A DNA stretch of 64,000 bases from Kutzneria chonburiensis (lineage in GTDB: Bacteria; Actinomycetota; Actinomycetes; Mycobacteriales; Pseudonocardiaceae): positions 9,497,501 to 9,561,500 of the forward strand of contig NZ_CP097263.1 in NCBI RefSeq assembly GCF_028622115.1, read 5' to 3'. The notes under the pieces are model-generated. The model made no database searches. It was not told the DNA's origin and worked only from the letters and a program-made list of their open reading frames with translations. Of the stretch, positions 35,579 to 45,698 are shown piece after piece. Position 1 is the stretch's first letter; every line of letters begins with the position of its first letter. A program made the position numbers and the translations under genes.

Positions 35579-36703
35579 ATGGAGACGTTTCGCATCGAGG
35601 TCCCCGACGCCGAGCTGGCCGACCTGCGTGACCGGCTAGCCCGGGTCCGCTGGGCTCCCGAGCCGCCCGGCGACGATTACGGCGTCTCCGGCGCCGACAT
35701 CCGCAAACTCGTCGAGCACTGGCGTGACGGCTTCTCTTGGCGGGACCTCGAGGCCCGGCTCAACGCCCATCCGCAGTTCACCACCGTCATCGACGGCGCC
35801 ACCGTGCACTTCCTGCACGTCCGCTCGCCCGAACCCGACGCTCTGCCGCTGATCCTCACCCACGGCTGGCCCGGCTCCGTTGCCGAGTACCTCGACGTCA
35901 TCGGTCCGCTCACCGATCCTCGGGCCCATGGCCTCGACCCCGCCATCGCCTTCCACCTGGTGATTCCCTCACTGCCCGGCTTCGGCTGGTCCAGCCCCGG
36001 CCCGGATGCCGGTTGGAGTCCTCGCCGCATCGCCGCCGCTTGGGCCACGCTCATGGCTCGCCTCGGCTACGACCGCTACGGCGCCGCCGGCAACGATTGG
36101 GGCTCCGTCATCTCACCCGAGATCGGCCGCACCGCCCCCGACTCCGTCGTCGGCGTGCATGTCACCCAGATCTTCTCCGGTCCCGAAGGCGATGTGCCCT
36201 ACTACCCGCCTTCCGTCGAGCCCGCCAGCGTCGCCCTGCTGCCTCCCGAGGAGCAAGCCCTCGTCGCCGGGCTTCGCCACTTCCAGCGCACGATGGCCTC
36301 GTACCACCATGTGCACGCCGAGCAGCCCCAGACCCTCGCCTACGCCCTCACCGATTCCCCCGTCGGTCTCCTCGCTTGGAACAGCCAGGTCATGGGCGGT
36401 CTAGATCCCGATGCGCTGCTCACCCACGTCGCCATCCACTGGCTCACCCGCACCGCCGGCACCGCTCCTCGCATCTACCTGGAGGATCACCGCGACCCGC
36501 TGCCTCGCGTTCCCACCACCGTGCCCCTCGGCCTGGCCCAGTTCCCTTACGACGCCCAGGCCATCCCCACCTACGTCCGCCGCGACCACGCCAACATCGT
36601 TTCCTGGCACACCTACGACCGCGGCGGCCACTACGCCTCCCAACAAGCACCCGACTTGTGGCTCAAGGACATCAGGCAGTTCTTCGCCCAGCTCCGCGCC
36701 TGA
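35579..36703 (+). CDS. Epoxide hydrolase (alpha/beta-hydrolase, EHN domain)
   Basis: A 374-residue enzyme from the ATG at 35579 (ribosome site GAGGAG). The N-terminal epoxide-hydrolase domain (FRIEVPDAELADLRDRLARVRW) precedes the hydrolase core with oxyanion motif HGWPGS, nucleophile Asp in GNDWGS, and the catalytic His in RGGHYA. It opens epoxides to diols via an ester intermediate. The substrate is unknown. Codon choice includes more CCT/TCC/CGC-rich stretches near its 3' end than its neighbours. Confidence 0.88.
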   Translation: METFRIEVPDAELADLRDRLARVRWAPEPPGDDYGVSGADIRKLVEHWRDGFSWRDLEARLNAHPQFTTVIDGATVHFLHVRSPEPDALPLILTHGWPGSVAEYLDVIGPLTDPRAHGLDPAIAFHLVIPSLPGFGWSSPGPDAGWSPRRIAAAWATLMARLGYDRYGAAGNDWGSVISPEIGRTAPDSVVGVHVTQIFSGPEGDVPYYPPSVEPASVALLPPEEQALVAGLRHFQRTMASYHHVHAEQPQTLAYALTDSPVGLLAWNSQVMGGLDPDALLTHVAIHWLTRTAGTAPRIYLEDHRDPLPRVPTTVPLGLAQFPYDAQAIPTYVRRDHANIVSWHTYDRGGHYASQQAPDLWLKDIRQFFAQLRA

Positions 36704-37004
36704 CGCACATGCCGCCCCAGCCACAAACGCCGTCCCGTACTGCACTACCGGTCGCCCCGCCCCGCCGACGGCGCCCCACCGGTCGTGTCGCCAGTCGCAC
36801 TGCTGCGGTGGCCGTTTCACCAGCCGTGCGCTCCGCCGGTCGTGCCGCCCCGGCGGCGACGCCTCGGCCCCGACCCGCCGGGCGTGCTGACCGGCCAAGC
36901 CCTAACCTGACCGACCTCCGCTGATGCCAGCCCCGCGCCCCGTGCCCACCCAGCCGTCCGATCGAGCCCACCCGCTCGACCCAGCCACTGCCCAGGAGAC
37001 CACC
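36704..37004. other. Intergenic, no gene recognised
   Basis: This 301-base stretch between the epoxide hydrolase and the YCII gene is Pro/Arg-codon-like in all frames. Its open frames are extensions of out-of-frame shadows of the hydrolase. No structural RNA, hairpin with U-tract or repeat was recognised. It holds the ribosome site (AGGAGA) of the next gene at its right end. Confidence 0.4.
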
Positions 37005-37382
37005 GTGAAGTACCTGGTTCTGATCTACAGCAACCCGACCAGCTGGGCGCATCCCACGTTCGCGCACTCCGAGTACTACCGGTCCGCCGTGCCGGCCGAA
37101 CGGGACGAGATGGACACCCAGTTCGGCGACCTGATGCGCGAGATGTCGGAGTCGGGTGAACTCGTCTCGGCCACGCCGCTCGCGGAGCCGGCAACGACGC
37201 GCGTGGTGACGGTGCGGGACGGCGAGATGATGACCACCGACGGCCCCTTCGTGGAGTCCAAGGAGCAGATGGCCGGCTACTTCGTGCTCGACTGCGCCGA
37301 CATCGACCGTGCGATCGAGCTCGCGGCGCGCTTTCCGGACGCCCGCTTCGGACGGGTCGAGGTGCGGCCGATCATGGAGTGA
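37005..37382 (+). CDS. YCII-related (DGPF) domain protein
   Basis: The 125-residue protein has a ferredoxin-like dimeric alpha-beta barrel, N-terminal KYLVLIYSNP, and the DGPF motif (TTDGPFVESKEQMAGYFVLD). Such proteins often accompany ECF sigma factors, but none is adjacent here. The function is unknown. The GTG at 37005 with AGGAGA upstream is preferred over an upstream ATG in the Pro-rich region. It is convergent with zur, six bases apart. Confidence 0.8.
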   Translation: MKYLVLIYSNPTSWAHPTFAHSEYYRSAVPAERDEMDTQFGDLMREMSESGELVSATPLAEPATTRVVTVRDGEMMTTDGPFVESKEQMAGYFVLDCADIDRAIELAARFPDARFGRVEVRPIME

Positions 37383-37388
37383 GGCAGG

Positions 37389-37805
37389 TCAGCGGGTGCA
37401 GCCGGCGCAGGTGCCGAAGATCTCCACGGTGTGGCTGACCTCGCTGAAGCCGTTCTCGGCGGCGATGCGGTCGGCCCACTTCTCCACCGCCGGCCCCTCG
37501 ACCTCGACGGTGCGGCCGCAGACCCGGCAGACCAGGTGATGGTGGTGGTGGCTGGAGCAGCGGCGGTAGATGGCCTCGCCGCTGTCGGTGCGCAACACGT
37601 CGACCTCGCCGGCGTCGGCGAGGGACTGGAGGGTCCGGTACACGGTGGTCAGCCCGATGCCCTCGCCGCGCCGCCGCAGCTCCTCGTGCAGGTCTTGGGC
37701 GGACCGGAAGTCGTCGAGCTGGTCCAGCAGCTTGGACACGGCGGCCCGCTGCTTGGTGGCCCGCAGCCCGGGCACGGTGGCCGACGGGCGCTCGCTGGTG
37801 GTCAC
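37389..37805 (-). CDS. zur: Zinc uptake regulator Zur (Fur family)
   Basis: The 138-residue Fur-family repressor has a winged helix (residues ~15-75, LTTVYRTLQSLADAGEVDVL), the metal-sensing HHHHH and the structural zinc site CRVCG...CAGC. It represses zinc-acquisition genes when zinc is bound. The GTG start overlaps the preceding smtB-like gene by four bases. The smtB-furB order is identical to mycobacterial Rv2358-Rv2359, which favours Zur over Fur. Confidence 0.9.
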   Translation of the reverse strand: MTTSERPSATVPGLRATKQRAAVSKLLDQLDDFRSAQDLHEELRRRGEGIGLTTVYRTLQSLADAGEVDVLRTDSGEAIYRRCSSHHHHHLVCRVCGRTVEVEGPAVEKWADRIAAENGFSEVSHTVEIFGTCAGCTR

Positions 37806-38254
37806 GCTTCCTCCCGCTGCTCGCCCCGGACGGCCGAGCCGCCCTCCTCGACGTGGGTGACGGCGTCCACCACGATGTGCGCCAGGTGCTCGTCGACCAG
37901 TCGGTACATGACCTCCCGGCCATGCCGCTCGCCGTGCACGACGCCGGCCGACTTGAGCACCCGGAGGTGCTGGCTGATCAACGGCTGGGCCACGGCCAGG
38001 GCGTCCACGAGCTCGTGCACGCAGCGCTCGCCCTCCCGCAGCTGAAGCACGATGGCGATACGCACCGGAGCGGCCAGCGCTCGCAGCAGATCGCCGGCGG
38101 CGGTCAGGGTGCCGGCGGTGCGTCGCGGGGCGGAGGTGGGGCCCAGCTCACGCGGCGCATGCACATGGGCCTCGGCCAGCGCGGTCACGCCCCCGGCATG
38201 GGCGGCCGGACGCTCCGGGACGGGGGTCGCGGCGTCCGGGCTCACTGGGGGCAT
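37802..38254 (-). CDS. ArsR/SmtB-family zinc-sensing repressor
   Basis: A 150-residue regulator from the ATG at 38254, supported by GGAGAGGACG. An ATG 57 bases upstream lacks a ribosome site but could serve a leaderless message. The winged helix (QPLISQHLRVLKSAGVVHGER) is followed by a C-terminal helix that carries an intact alpha-5 zinc site D-x-H-x10-H-x2-E in DEHLAHIVVDAVTHVEE. This identifies a zinc sensor of the SmtB/CzrA kind. It derepresses zur when zinc is high, as known in mycobacteria. An operator-like palindrome lies upstream. Confidence 0.88.
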   Translation of the reverse strand: MPPVSPDAATPVPERPAAHAGGVTALAEAHVHAPRELGPTSAPRRTAGTLTAAGDLLRALAAPVRIAIVLQLREGERCVHELVDALAVAQPLISQHLRVLKSAGVVHGERHGREVMYRLVDEHLAHIVVDAVTHVEEGGSAVRGEQREEA

Positions 38255-38347
38255 CGTCCTCTCCGGCACGGCAGGCAACAGGGCGGAAGACCAGTCGGTC
38301 GTAACCACCATGGTAGGCGAACGAGGTGGTCCGCTGCCGGCGGTGCT

Positions 38348-38360
38348 GATAATGGTTATC
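38348..38360. promoter_or_regulatory. Operator-like palindrome GATAA-TGG-TTATC upstream of smtB-zur
   Basis: An AT-rich 5-bp inverted repeat in otherwise GC-rich DNA, 94 bases upstream of the preferred smtB start and 37 from the alternative ATG at 38311. It resembles both Zur boxes and SmtB operators. It also lies 23 bases beyond the stop of the gene at 38383. Binding by SmtB is inferred from the known autoregulation of this operon in mycobacteria. Confidence 0.5.
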
Positions 38361-38382
38361 GAAGCAGATGCTATCGGAGCGG

Positions 38383-38679
38383 CTAGCGGAGCACCGAGAC
38401 GAGCACCCCGACCAGGATCACGAACACCACGATCCGCAGCACCCGGTCGGCGGTCGACAGCACCCGCCAGGTGGCTCCGAGCAGGCCGAGGACGACCAGC
38501 GCCAGCACGGCGAGCAGCCCGGCGCCCACCGGCCCGCGCACCACGACACCGACCACGAACAGCACCAGCACGAGCCCGAACACGGCCGCCGCCGGCACCC
38601 GGGCCAGCGGCCCGCTACCCGGCAGCAGCGGCGCCTTCAGGTCGCGCCGACCACGTCCCGGTTGCTGTCCTCCGGCCAT
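38383..38679 (-). CDS. Small membrane protein (DUF6703-like)
   Basis: The 98-residue protein has a basic, Gly/Pro-rich N-terminus (MAGGQQPGRGRRDLKAPLLPG) and three hydrophobic segments (AAAVFGLVLVLFVVGVVV, LLAVLALVVLGLLGA, IVVFVILVGVLVSVL). I recall such proteins beside smtB-zur-glyS in actinobacteria as an uncharacterised family. The specific family name is tentative. It lies 72 bases upstream of the smtB-like gene on the same strand. Confidence 0.65.
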   Translation of the reverse strand: MAGGQQPGRGRRDLKAPLLPGSGPLARVPAAAVFGLVLVLFVVGVVVRGPVGAGLLAVLALVVLGLLGATWRVLSTADRVLRIVVFVILVGVLVSVLR

Positions 38680-38798
38680 GTCCCCACTCGATCCGCCGAC
38701 GTCGCAGCGCCGGCCGCACCCCGGCGGCGGGCGAGCCCCCGCTGATGCGAGGATGCGCCACCATAACCGACCGCCGACCCGACCCGAGGAGGGCGACC

Positions 38799-39179
38799 GT
38801 GCTGCTGGTCTGCCGGTTCGAGGTGCCCGAGGCCGAGGCGGCCGAGTTCACCGCCACTGCCCGTCACGCCCTCGAGCTGCTCACCGCACAGCGCGGCTGC
38901 CGCACCGGCCGGCTCGGCCGGGCGACCGACGCAGCGGACCGCTGGGTCCTGGTCGTCGAGTTCGACTCGGTGGTCGCCTACCGGCGGGCCATGTCGCCGT
39001 TCCCGGTCCGCGAGGTCGTGGTCCCGCTGCTGTCCCGTGCCTTGGCCGACGAGCCGGCCGCCTTCGAGCTGACGGTCTCGGCCGCCGACGGCCACGCCGA
39101 CGAGCATGTGAGCCTGTTGGCCGGCGACGCCGGCACGGTCCGGCTCGGCGAAGCGGCTGGGCCGGCCGAACCCCGCTGA
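38799..39179 (+). CDS. Antibiotic biosynthesis monooxygenase (ABM)-domain protein
   Basis: The 126-residue protein has a ferredoxin-like fold (VCRFEVPEAEAAEFTATARHALELLTAQ and WVLVVEFDSVVAYRRAM, in parts) typical of ABM/monooxygenase dimers. An extra C-terminal tail is rich in Ala/Glu. The equivalent position in M. tuberculosis is occupied by a conserved hypothetical (Rv2360c). No haem or substrate residues can be assigned. The GTG follows GAGGAGGG. The role is unknown. Confidence 0.7.
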   Translation: MLLVCRFEVPEAEAAEFTATARHALELLTAQRGCRTGRLGRATDAADRWVLVVEFDSVVAYRRAMSPFPVREVVVPLLSRALADEPAAFELTVSAADGHADEHVSLLAGDAGTVRLGEAAGPAEPR

Positions 39180-39218
39180 GAGACAATCAGCGGTAGTCGG
39201 CACGAAGGGGAGCGGGCC

Positions 39219-39857
39219 ATGCCGAGACGACGGATCGTTCTGTTGTCCTCGGCTGCCATCGCCGTTGTCGCACTCGTTGTCGGTCTCCTGTTCCTCGTCC
39301 CATCGGACGACTCGTCGCACACCGCGGCCACACCGGCGACCACGGGAGCCGCGCCGCTGGGCGGCGACGCCGCTGCCGGCACCACAACTCCGGCCAAGCC
39401 CACCGGCGTGCCGACCACCGGCACCGTGCACCTGCCCGGCGGCGGCACCGCCGAGCTGATCGCCGCTCAGGTGAGCAAGGACGGCACCATGTCCGTCCCG
39501 GAGCGGCTCGACCAGGCCACCTGGTGGGGCGCCACCCTCGGTGCACCGGTCGGCGCCACCCTCCTGGCCGGCCACGTGAACTGGCAGGGCCGCACCGGCC
39601 CGTTCGCCGAGCTGTGGCAGGACCAGGTCGGTCAGCCGATCACCGTCATGGACAGCAAGGGCCGCAACTGGGTGTACCGGATAACCCAGTTGGTCACCGT
39701 GGCCAAGGCCGATCTGCCCAACCGGGCCAAGCAGCTCTACGGCCTGGACGGCGACCACCGACTGGTGCTCGCCACCTGCGGCGGAGAGTTCGTCGGCGGC
39801 AACGAGGGCTACGACGACAACCGCTTCGCGGTGGCCACCCTGGTCACCCGTCCGTAG
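39219..39857 (+). CDS. Class F sortase
   Basis: A 212-residue membrane-anchored transpeptidase. One N-terminal helix ([21 protein letters not shown]) precedes a Ser/Thr/Ala-rich linker and the sortase barrel with catalytic His in AGHVNW, Cys in [10 protein letters not shown] and Arg in DDNRFAV. Class F sortases of actinobacteria attach LPxTG-type proteins or act on unknown targets. No sortase substrate is encoded next to it. It starts with ATG. Confidence 0.85.
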   Translation: MPRRRIVLLSSAAIAVVALVVGLLFLVPSDDSSHTAATPATTGAAPLGGDAAAGTTTPAKPTGVPTTGTVHLPGGGTAELIAAQVSKDGTMSVPERLDQATWWGATLGAPVGATLLAGHVNWQGRTGPFAELWQDQVGQPITVMDSKGRNWVYRITQLVTVAKADLPNRAKQLYGLDGDHRLVLATCGGEFVGGNEGYDDNRFAVATLVTRP

Positions 39858-39954
39858 CGGCCCTGCCTCGCCGTCACGGTGGACGCAGCGACTATTCTTG
39901 CTCCCTTCCCAGGAATTGCCTGTCAGTTCCCGTCTCGGCCGGATGGAGTTTGGC

Positions 39955-41340
<1,386 letters not shown>

Positions 41341-42341
41341 GCGCTGGCGGTTACCGGCGGGCGGTCGCGGCTGGCCGCCCACTCGTAGGCCTGCTTGAGC
41401 TGCTGGACGAACTTCTCCTGTGAGCTCCTGATGCGTTCCGGCCTGGTGGGTAACACCACCACGCCGGCGGCGGTGAGCGCGCCGTGCCGGTCGACGGTGT
41501 GCTCGAACGGGTGCTCGGCCAGGTCGATGTCCAGCGCCATGGCCACGTCGTCCCACCAGGCGCTGACCGGGCCGAGGTAGGCGTCGTCGGCCCCGTCCAC
41601 CTGCATGTTCCACTGTGGTCGGGGCAACCGGGCGACGGCGACCAGCGTCGCGACCAGCGCTTCGGTCTCGGTCCGGATGCCGCCGACCACCTCGGCCAGC
41701 ACGCGCCGGGGCAGTGCGCTGCCCCGGCTGTTGCCGGCGTCGAGCTCGGCCCTGATCACCTGGGGCGACAGGCCGTGTTCCCAGATCGCCTCGGTGATCA
41801 GTGGGCGGATCTGCTCGGGGTTGCCGAAGCCGCGGATCGTGTCGACCAGCGCCCGTTCCGGCGGCACCACCAGGAAACCCTTGCGCATCATGGCTGTCGG
41901 CATCCTGCAGGTGCGCTCCACCCGCACCTCGGACGTTCCCTTCAGCGACCGCCGGTCCGAGATGAGGACCTGCACCGGGCTGCGCGGGGGCGGTGCGGCG
42001 ACTCGCATGCCGTGCAGCATCAGGGCGTGCCGTCCGGTCAGCAACCCGCCGGGCTCGGCGTAGCGCAGGGCCGCCTGCACCATCTGCGCCAGTGTCGGCG
42101 GCGAGTTCCCGAGCAGGAACACCCCGGGCAGGATGCGCTGCCACGGGCCGGCGTCCCGGCACCTCCGGTACGCGGAACTGAGCGGGACACCGAGCTGAGC
42201 CAGCTGCTCCGCACGGGCGATGCGGTGCGGGAACAGCCCGTAGAGCTTGTCGAGCGGAATGTGCGTCCCGCTCGCGGCGCATGTGTGCATGGGCCCACCC
42301 TCCCCCTCCGCCCCATCGGCCGAAGCCGCGAAGAGGCGATC

Positions 42342-42368
42342 TGTGGACAACTCGGCCCCTGTGGACAA
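42342..42368. promoter_or_regulatory. Two DnaA-box-like sites upstream of the AbiEi-like gene
   Basis: Two copies of TGTGGACAA (complement TTGTCCACA, the actinobacterial DnaA-box consensus) lie at 42342-42350 and 42360-42368, in the same orientation with starts 18 bp apart. They sit 52-78 bases upstream of the gene at 41310-42290 and may bind DnaA. There is no AT-rich unwinding region, so an origin is not suggested. Confidence 0.5.
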
Positions 42369-42521
42369 CTTCGCCCTCGAAGATCCACATCGGACGGTCC
42401 GGCGGACGGCCTGCGCTAGGCTGGTGGGTTTGCCAGTGGAGTTGACGAGGACTCGCATCCGGCGAGAAGGTGGGCTGTCACCGCGTGTTTCGTGGCCGGA
42501 CGCGCAACCAAGGGGGACTTC

Positions 42522-43751
42522 GTGTCGGTGCAGCGCAGCCGCGGCGGTGTCGTGCTGCTGTCAGCTCTTGTCCTCGACTCGGTCGGCAACGGCATGTTCA
42601 TGCCGCTCTCGCTCATCTACTTTCCCCAGCTGACCCCGGTGCCGCTGGCCCTGATCGGCCTCCTGCTCAGCGCCGCGACCGCGCTGACGCTGCCGGTGCC
42701 GATGCTGGCCGGGTGGCTGGCCGACCGGATCGGCCCATTGCCGCTGGTCGTCGCATCCCAGCTGGCCCAGGGCGCCGGCTTCATCGCCTACGGCCGGGTG
42801 CACGAGCCGGTCGGCATCTTCCTGGCGTCGGCCCTGGTCTCGATCGGGGTCCGGTTCTTCTGGTCCTGCGTGTTCACCGCCGTCGCGGACTATGCCGACG
42901 GCAGCACGTCGACCATGAGCAAGGACAGCTGGTACGCGTGGGCCAACATGACCCGAACGGGTGGTCTCGGCATCGGCGGCCTGATCACCGGCATCGCCGT
43001 CGCCGGCGGCAGTGACGCCTTCTACCGCCTGCTGTCCGACGGCTCCGCCGTCTGCTATCTGCTGGCCGGGATCGCGATCGGGGCAGTCGTGCGGGCTCCG
43101 CGCCGTGCGCACGAGAAGGACGCGGCCGTCGGCTACGCGACCATGATGCGAGATCGGCCTTTTGTTGCGTTCTCGGCCATCAACACCGTGTTTGCTGTCA
43201 GCACCGGCATGCTCGCACTGGGGCTGCCGGTGCTGGTGAAGAACGGCATCGACGGACCGCCGTGGTTGAGTCCGCTCGTCCTCGCCGGAAACACGTTCCT
43301 GCTGGCCGCGCTGAGTGCGCCGGTGATCAAAAGGCTCGCCCCGTACCGGCGGACCCGGGTGCTGATCGCGGCCGCGGGCCTGTGGGCGGCCTGGTGCGTG
43401 GCGTTCGCGGGGCTGGTGCCGAACCAACCCGGTTGGGTGATTCCGGCGCTGGTCGTGGCCAGCCTGCTCTACACGGCCGCCGACGTGCTGCATGCCCCGG
43501 TGTCGATGGCCCTGGCCACGGCGTTGTCGCCGCCCGCGGCGCGTGGCCGCTATCTGGCCGTGTTCCAGTACTCCTTCGTCATCGCCGGCATGATCGCGCC
43601 GGCCTTCTTCACCACGCTGTTCGAGCTGCACCGGGCCTTGCCGTGGCTGGGGTTGGCCCTGCTCAACCTGGCCGCGCTGGCCGGGATGCGGCTGCTGGAG
43701 CGGATCGTGCCGGCCTCGGCGCAGCAGGTCACCGAGCCGGCACGGGCGTGA
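42522..43751 (+). CDS. MFS transporter
   Basis: A 409-residue protein from the GTG at 42522, placed six bases after GGGGGA. It has twelve hydrophobic segments, and the MFS loop 2-3 motif appears as GWLADRIGPLPLV. Members are proton-linked exporters or importers of small molecules; the substrate is unknown. It is divergent from the AbiEi-like gene and convergent with the peptidase E gene, whose stop is one base beyond its own. Confidence 0.85.
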   Translation: MSVQRSRGGVVLLSALVLDSVGNGMFMPLSLIYFPQLTPVPLALIGLLLSAATALTLPVPMLAGWLADRIGPLPLVVASQLAQGAGFIAYGRVHEPVGIFLASALVSIGVRFFWSCVFTAVADYADGSTSTMSKDSWYAWANMTRTGGLGIGGLITGIAVAGGSDAFYRLLSDGSAVCYLLAGIAIGAVVRAPRRAHEKDAAVGYATMMRDRPFVAFSAINTVFAVSTGMLALGLPVLVKNGIDGPPWLSPLVLAGNTFLLAALSAPVIKRLAPYRRTRVLIAAAGLWAAWCVAFAGLVPNQPGWVIPALVVASLLYTAADVLHAPVSMALATALSPPAARGRYLAVFQYSFVIAGMIAPAFFTTLFELHRALPWLGLALLNLAALAGMRLLERIVPASAQQVTEPARA

Positions 43752-43752
43752 G

Positions 43753-44481
43753 TCAGAGGCGACGGACGTCGAAGGCCGTCTCGACGACCTCGCCGCTCGC
43801 CTCATTTCGGCGCACCAGGTAGGCGCCGCCGCGCTTGCGCTCCGAGACGGCCTCGACCAGCTCGGTGCCGTGGTAGACGAGGCCGGCGCCGTCGTCGGTG
43901 CAGTGCGTGTCGGTCAGCTTTCCCGACGCCACGGCCTCGTGAATCGTCGGTCGGCGCTGCTCCTCGGAGTCCAGGTGCACGCCGCTGGAGTAGGGCAGCA
44001 GCCCGAGGCCGTTCGTCACGACCCGCAGGTTCGGGCCGAACGAGTCGGTCACGCCGCCGGTGTACCAGCAGATCGAGCCGGCTGAGACCCCGCCGAGCAC
44101 GACGCCGGCCTCCCAGGCCGCGTGCATCACCTCGCCGAGGCCGTGCACCTGCCAGACCGCGAGCAGGTTGGCCACCGAGCCGCCGTTGACCCACACCACG
44201 TCGTGGTCGAGCACGAAACCGGCCAGGTCCTCGGTCGGCGGCATCGGGAACAGGTTCAGGTTGGACACCTCGACGCCGGCGACCCGGCCGGCCTCGTTCA
44301 CCATCGCGTTGGTGCCGCGGCTGTCCCCGTTGGCCGTGCCGACGTGGCACAGCCGCGGTCGGCCGGTCGCCCCGGACAGGTCCAGGGCGAGCCGGATCAG
44401 CGGCCCGAACTCCAGCTCGGTCCGCTCGCCGCGGACCCATCCGCCCGAGGTCGCCACGATGGTCGGTTGATCGGCTGCCAT
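43753..44481 (-). CDS. Peptidase E-like Ser protease (family S51)
   Basis: The 242-residue protein resembles dipeptidase E/cyanophycinase-type Ser-His-Glu hydrolases. The nucleophile elbow GGVSAGSICW, preceded by WVNGGSVANLL, is clear, and HLDSEEQRRPTIHEA supplies a likely His. Family members cleave aspartyl dipeptides or cyanophycin. Most actinobacterial copies are of unknown substrate. It is probably cytoplasmic, since no signal peptide is visible. Confidence 0.85.
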   Translation of the reverse strand: MAADQPTIVATSGGWVRGERTELEFGPLIRLALDLSGATGRPRLCHVGTANGDSRGTNAMVNEAGRVAGVEVSNLNLFPMPPTEDLAGFVLDHDVVWVNGGSVANLLAVWQVHGLGEVMHAAWEAGVVLGGVSAGSICWYTGGVTDSFGPNLRVVTNGLGLLPYSSGVHLDSEEQRRPTIHEAVASGKLTDTHCTDDGAGLVYHGTELVEAVSERKRGGAYLVRRNEASGEVVETAFDVRRL

Positions 44482-44552
44482 GGCCGGATCCTGTCAGCTA
44501 CGCCGGGGACCATGCCAGTTGTCATGGGGGACTGTCCGCCTCCTGCCCTAAC

Positions 44553-45698
44553 GTGATGCGCATGGGCGACCGGTGCACCTCGGATCCGGCGGACGGCGAC
44601 AAGGCCGACCGCCGGCGGCGCGTGGGCGCGACCGCCTTCTCGTTCGTGTTCCTGTCCTGGTCGGTGCCGGGTGTGGTGGACATCGCCCGCTCGGACGTGC
44701 CGATCGGGCTGAAGGCGGCGCAGCTGGCGGTGACGATCGCCTACCTGCTCAGCTACCCGCTCGGCACCTGGCTCTCCAGCTCCGAGCGGACCGGGCCGAA
44801 AGTGTGGTATGTCGCCCTGGCCACGGCCCTCGGCCTGGCCACGCTGTGGCTCGACTGGCCAGGCCCGTCGATCTTGCTCATCTACGCGCTCGCCCTCAGT
44901 GCCATTCTGTTGCCACGGCCCGCGTCGGTCGTGGTCGCGAGCGGCATCACCGCCGTCGCGTTCATCGCATCGGCGCTGGCGCCGGACGGACCGGACTGGG
45001 GGAACCTCGCGTTGATGGTCGCGCTGACCATCGGCATCACGAGTTTCCACAAGGTCGGCGGCGATCTGCGGGAGGCCAACCGGGAGGTGGCCCGGCTCGC
45101 GGTCGCCGAGGAGCGGGCCAGGGTGGCCCGTGACGTGCATGACGTGCTTGGGCACAGCCTGACCACGGTGACGCTGAAGCTGGGGCTGATCCGCAGGCTG
45201 CTGGAGACGAGACCGGGGGAGGTGGAGCGGTTGATCATCGAGGTCGGAGAGGCCGAGCAGTTGTCCCGGCAGGCCTTGTCGGAAGTGCGGGCCACGCTGT
45301 CGGGCTACCGGAGCGCGTCGCTGAGCGCCGAGGTCGCGGGAGCGCGTGCGGCGCTGGCGTCGGCCGGCATCGCCGCCGACCTGCCTCGTGCCGTGGACAA
45401 CGTGTTGCCCGAGTACCAGGAGTCGTTCGCCTATGTGCTGCGGGAGGGGGTCACCAACGTGTTGCGGCACAGCGGTGCGACGAATTGCGAGGTCCGGCTG
45501 GGGGAGTCCTGGCTTGAGGTTCGGGACAACGGCGCGGCCACTGTGGACGCGGGGGCGTCGCGTGTGGACGGCGGTGGGGCCGGCCTGACCGGGTTGGCCG
45601 ACCGGCTGGCCGCGATCGGCGGCCGCATCGACGCCGGTCCGGTGCCGGGCGGCGGTTTCCTGTTGCGGGCCAGCGTGTCGAGGCCGGTGCCGGTATGA
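44553..45698 (+). CDS. Sensor histidine kinase 1 of a three-kinase array (NarL/DesK type)
   Basis: The 381-residue membrane kinase has about five to six helices in the sensor part (residues ~25-165). Then comes a HisKA_3 dimerisation motif ARVARDVHDVLGHSL with phospho-acceptor His196, and an HATPase domain with N box REGVTNVLRHS, DNG and the glycine box GGGAGLTGL. It is complete by motif. It starts GTG-ATG (44553) and overlaps kinase 2 by four bases. The probable partner is the regulator at 47850-48455. The signal is unknown. Confidence 0.88.
   Translation: MMRMGDRCTSDPADGDKADRRRRVGATAFSFVFLSWSVPGVVDIARSDVPIGLKAAQLAVTIAYLLSYPLGTWLSSSERTGPKVWYVALATALGLATLWLDWPGPSILLIYALALSAILLPRPASVVVASGITAVAFIASALAPDGPDWGNLALMVALTIGITSFHKVGGDLREANREVARLAVAEERARVARDVHDVLGHSLTTVTLKLGLIRRLLETRPGEVERLIIEVGEAEQLSRQALSEVRATLSGYRSASLSAEVAGARAALASAGIAADLPRAVDNVLPEYQESFAYVLREGVTNVLRHSGATNCEVRLGESWLEVRDNGAATVDAGASRVDGGGAGLTGLADRLAAIGGRIDAGPVPGGGFLLRASVSRPVPV

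Noticed and set aside
36411-36924. Overlapping frames running past the epoxide hydrolase stop that could suggest a small Pro-rich gene
   Set aside because: They are continuations of out-of-frame shadows and lack a plausible start.
39858-39954. T-box riboswitch upstream of glyS
   Set aside because: The gap to the sortase gene is under 100 bases and shows no specifier stem or T-box sequence.
42291-42521. Replication origin suggested by the two DnaA-box-like sites
   Set aside because: Only two boxes, no AT-rich unwinding region, and no dnaA, dnaN or gyrase genes nearby.
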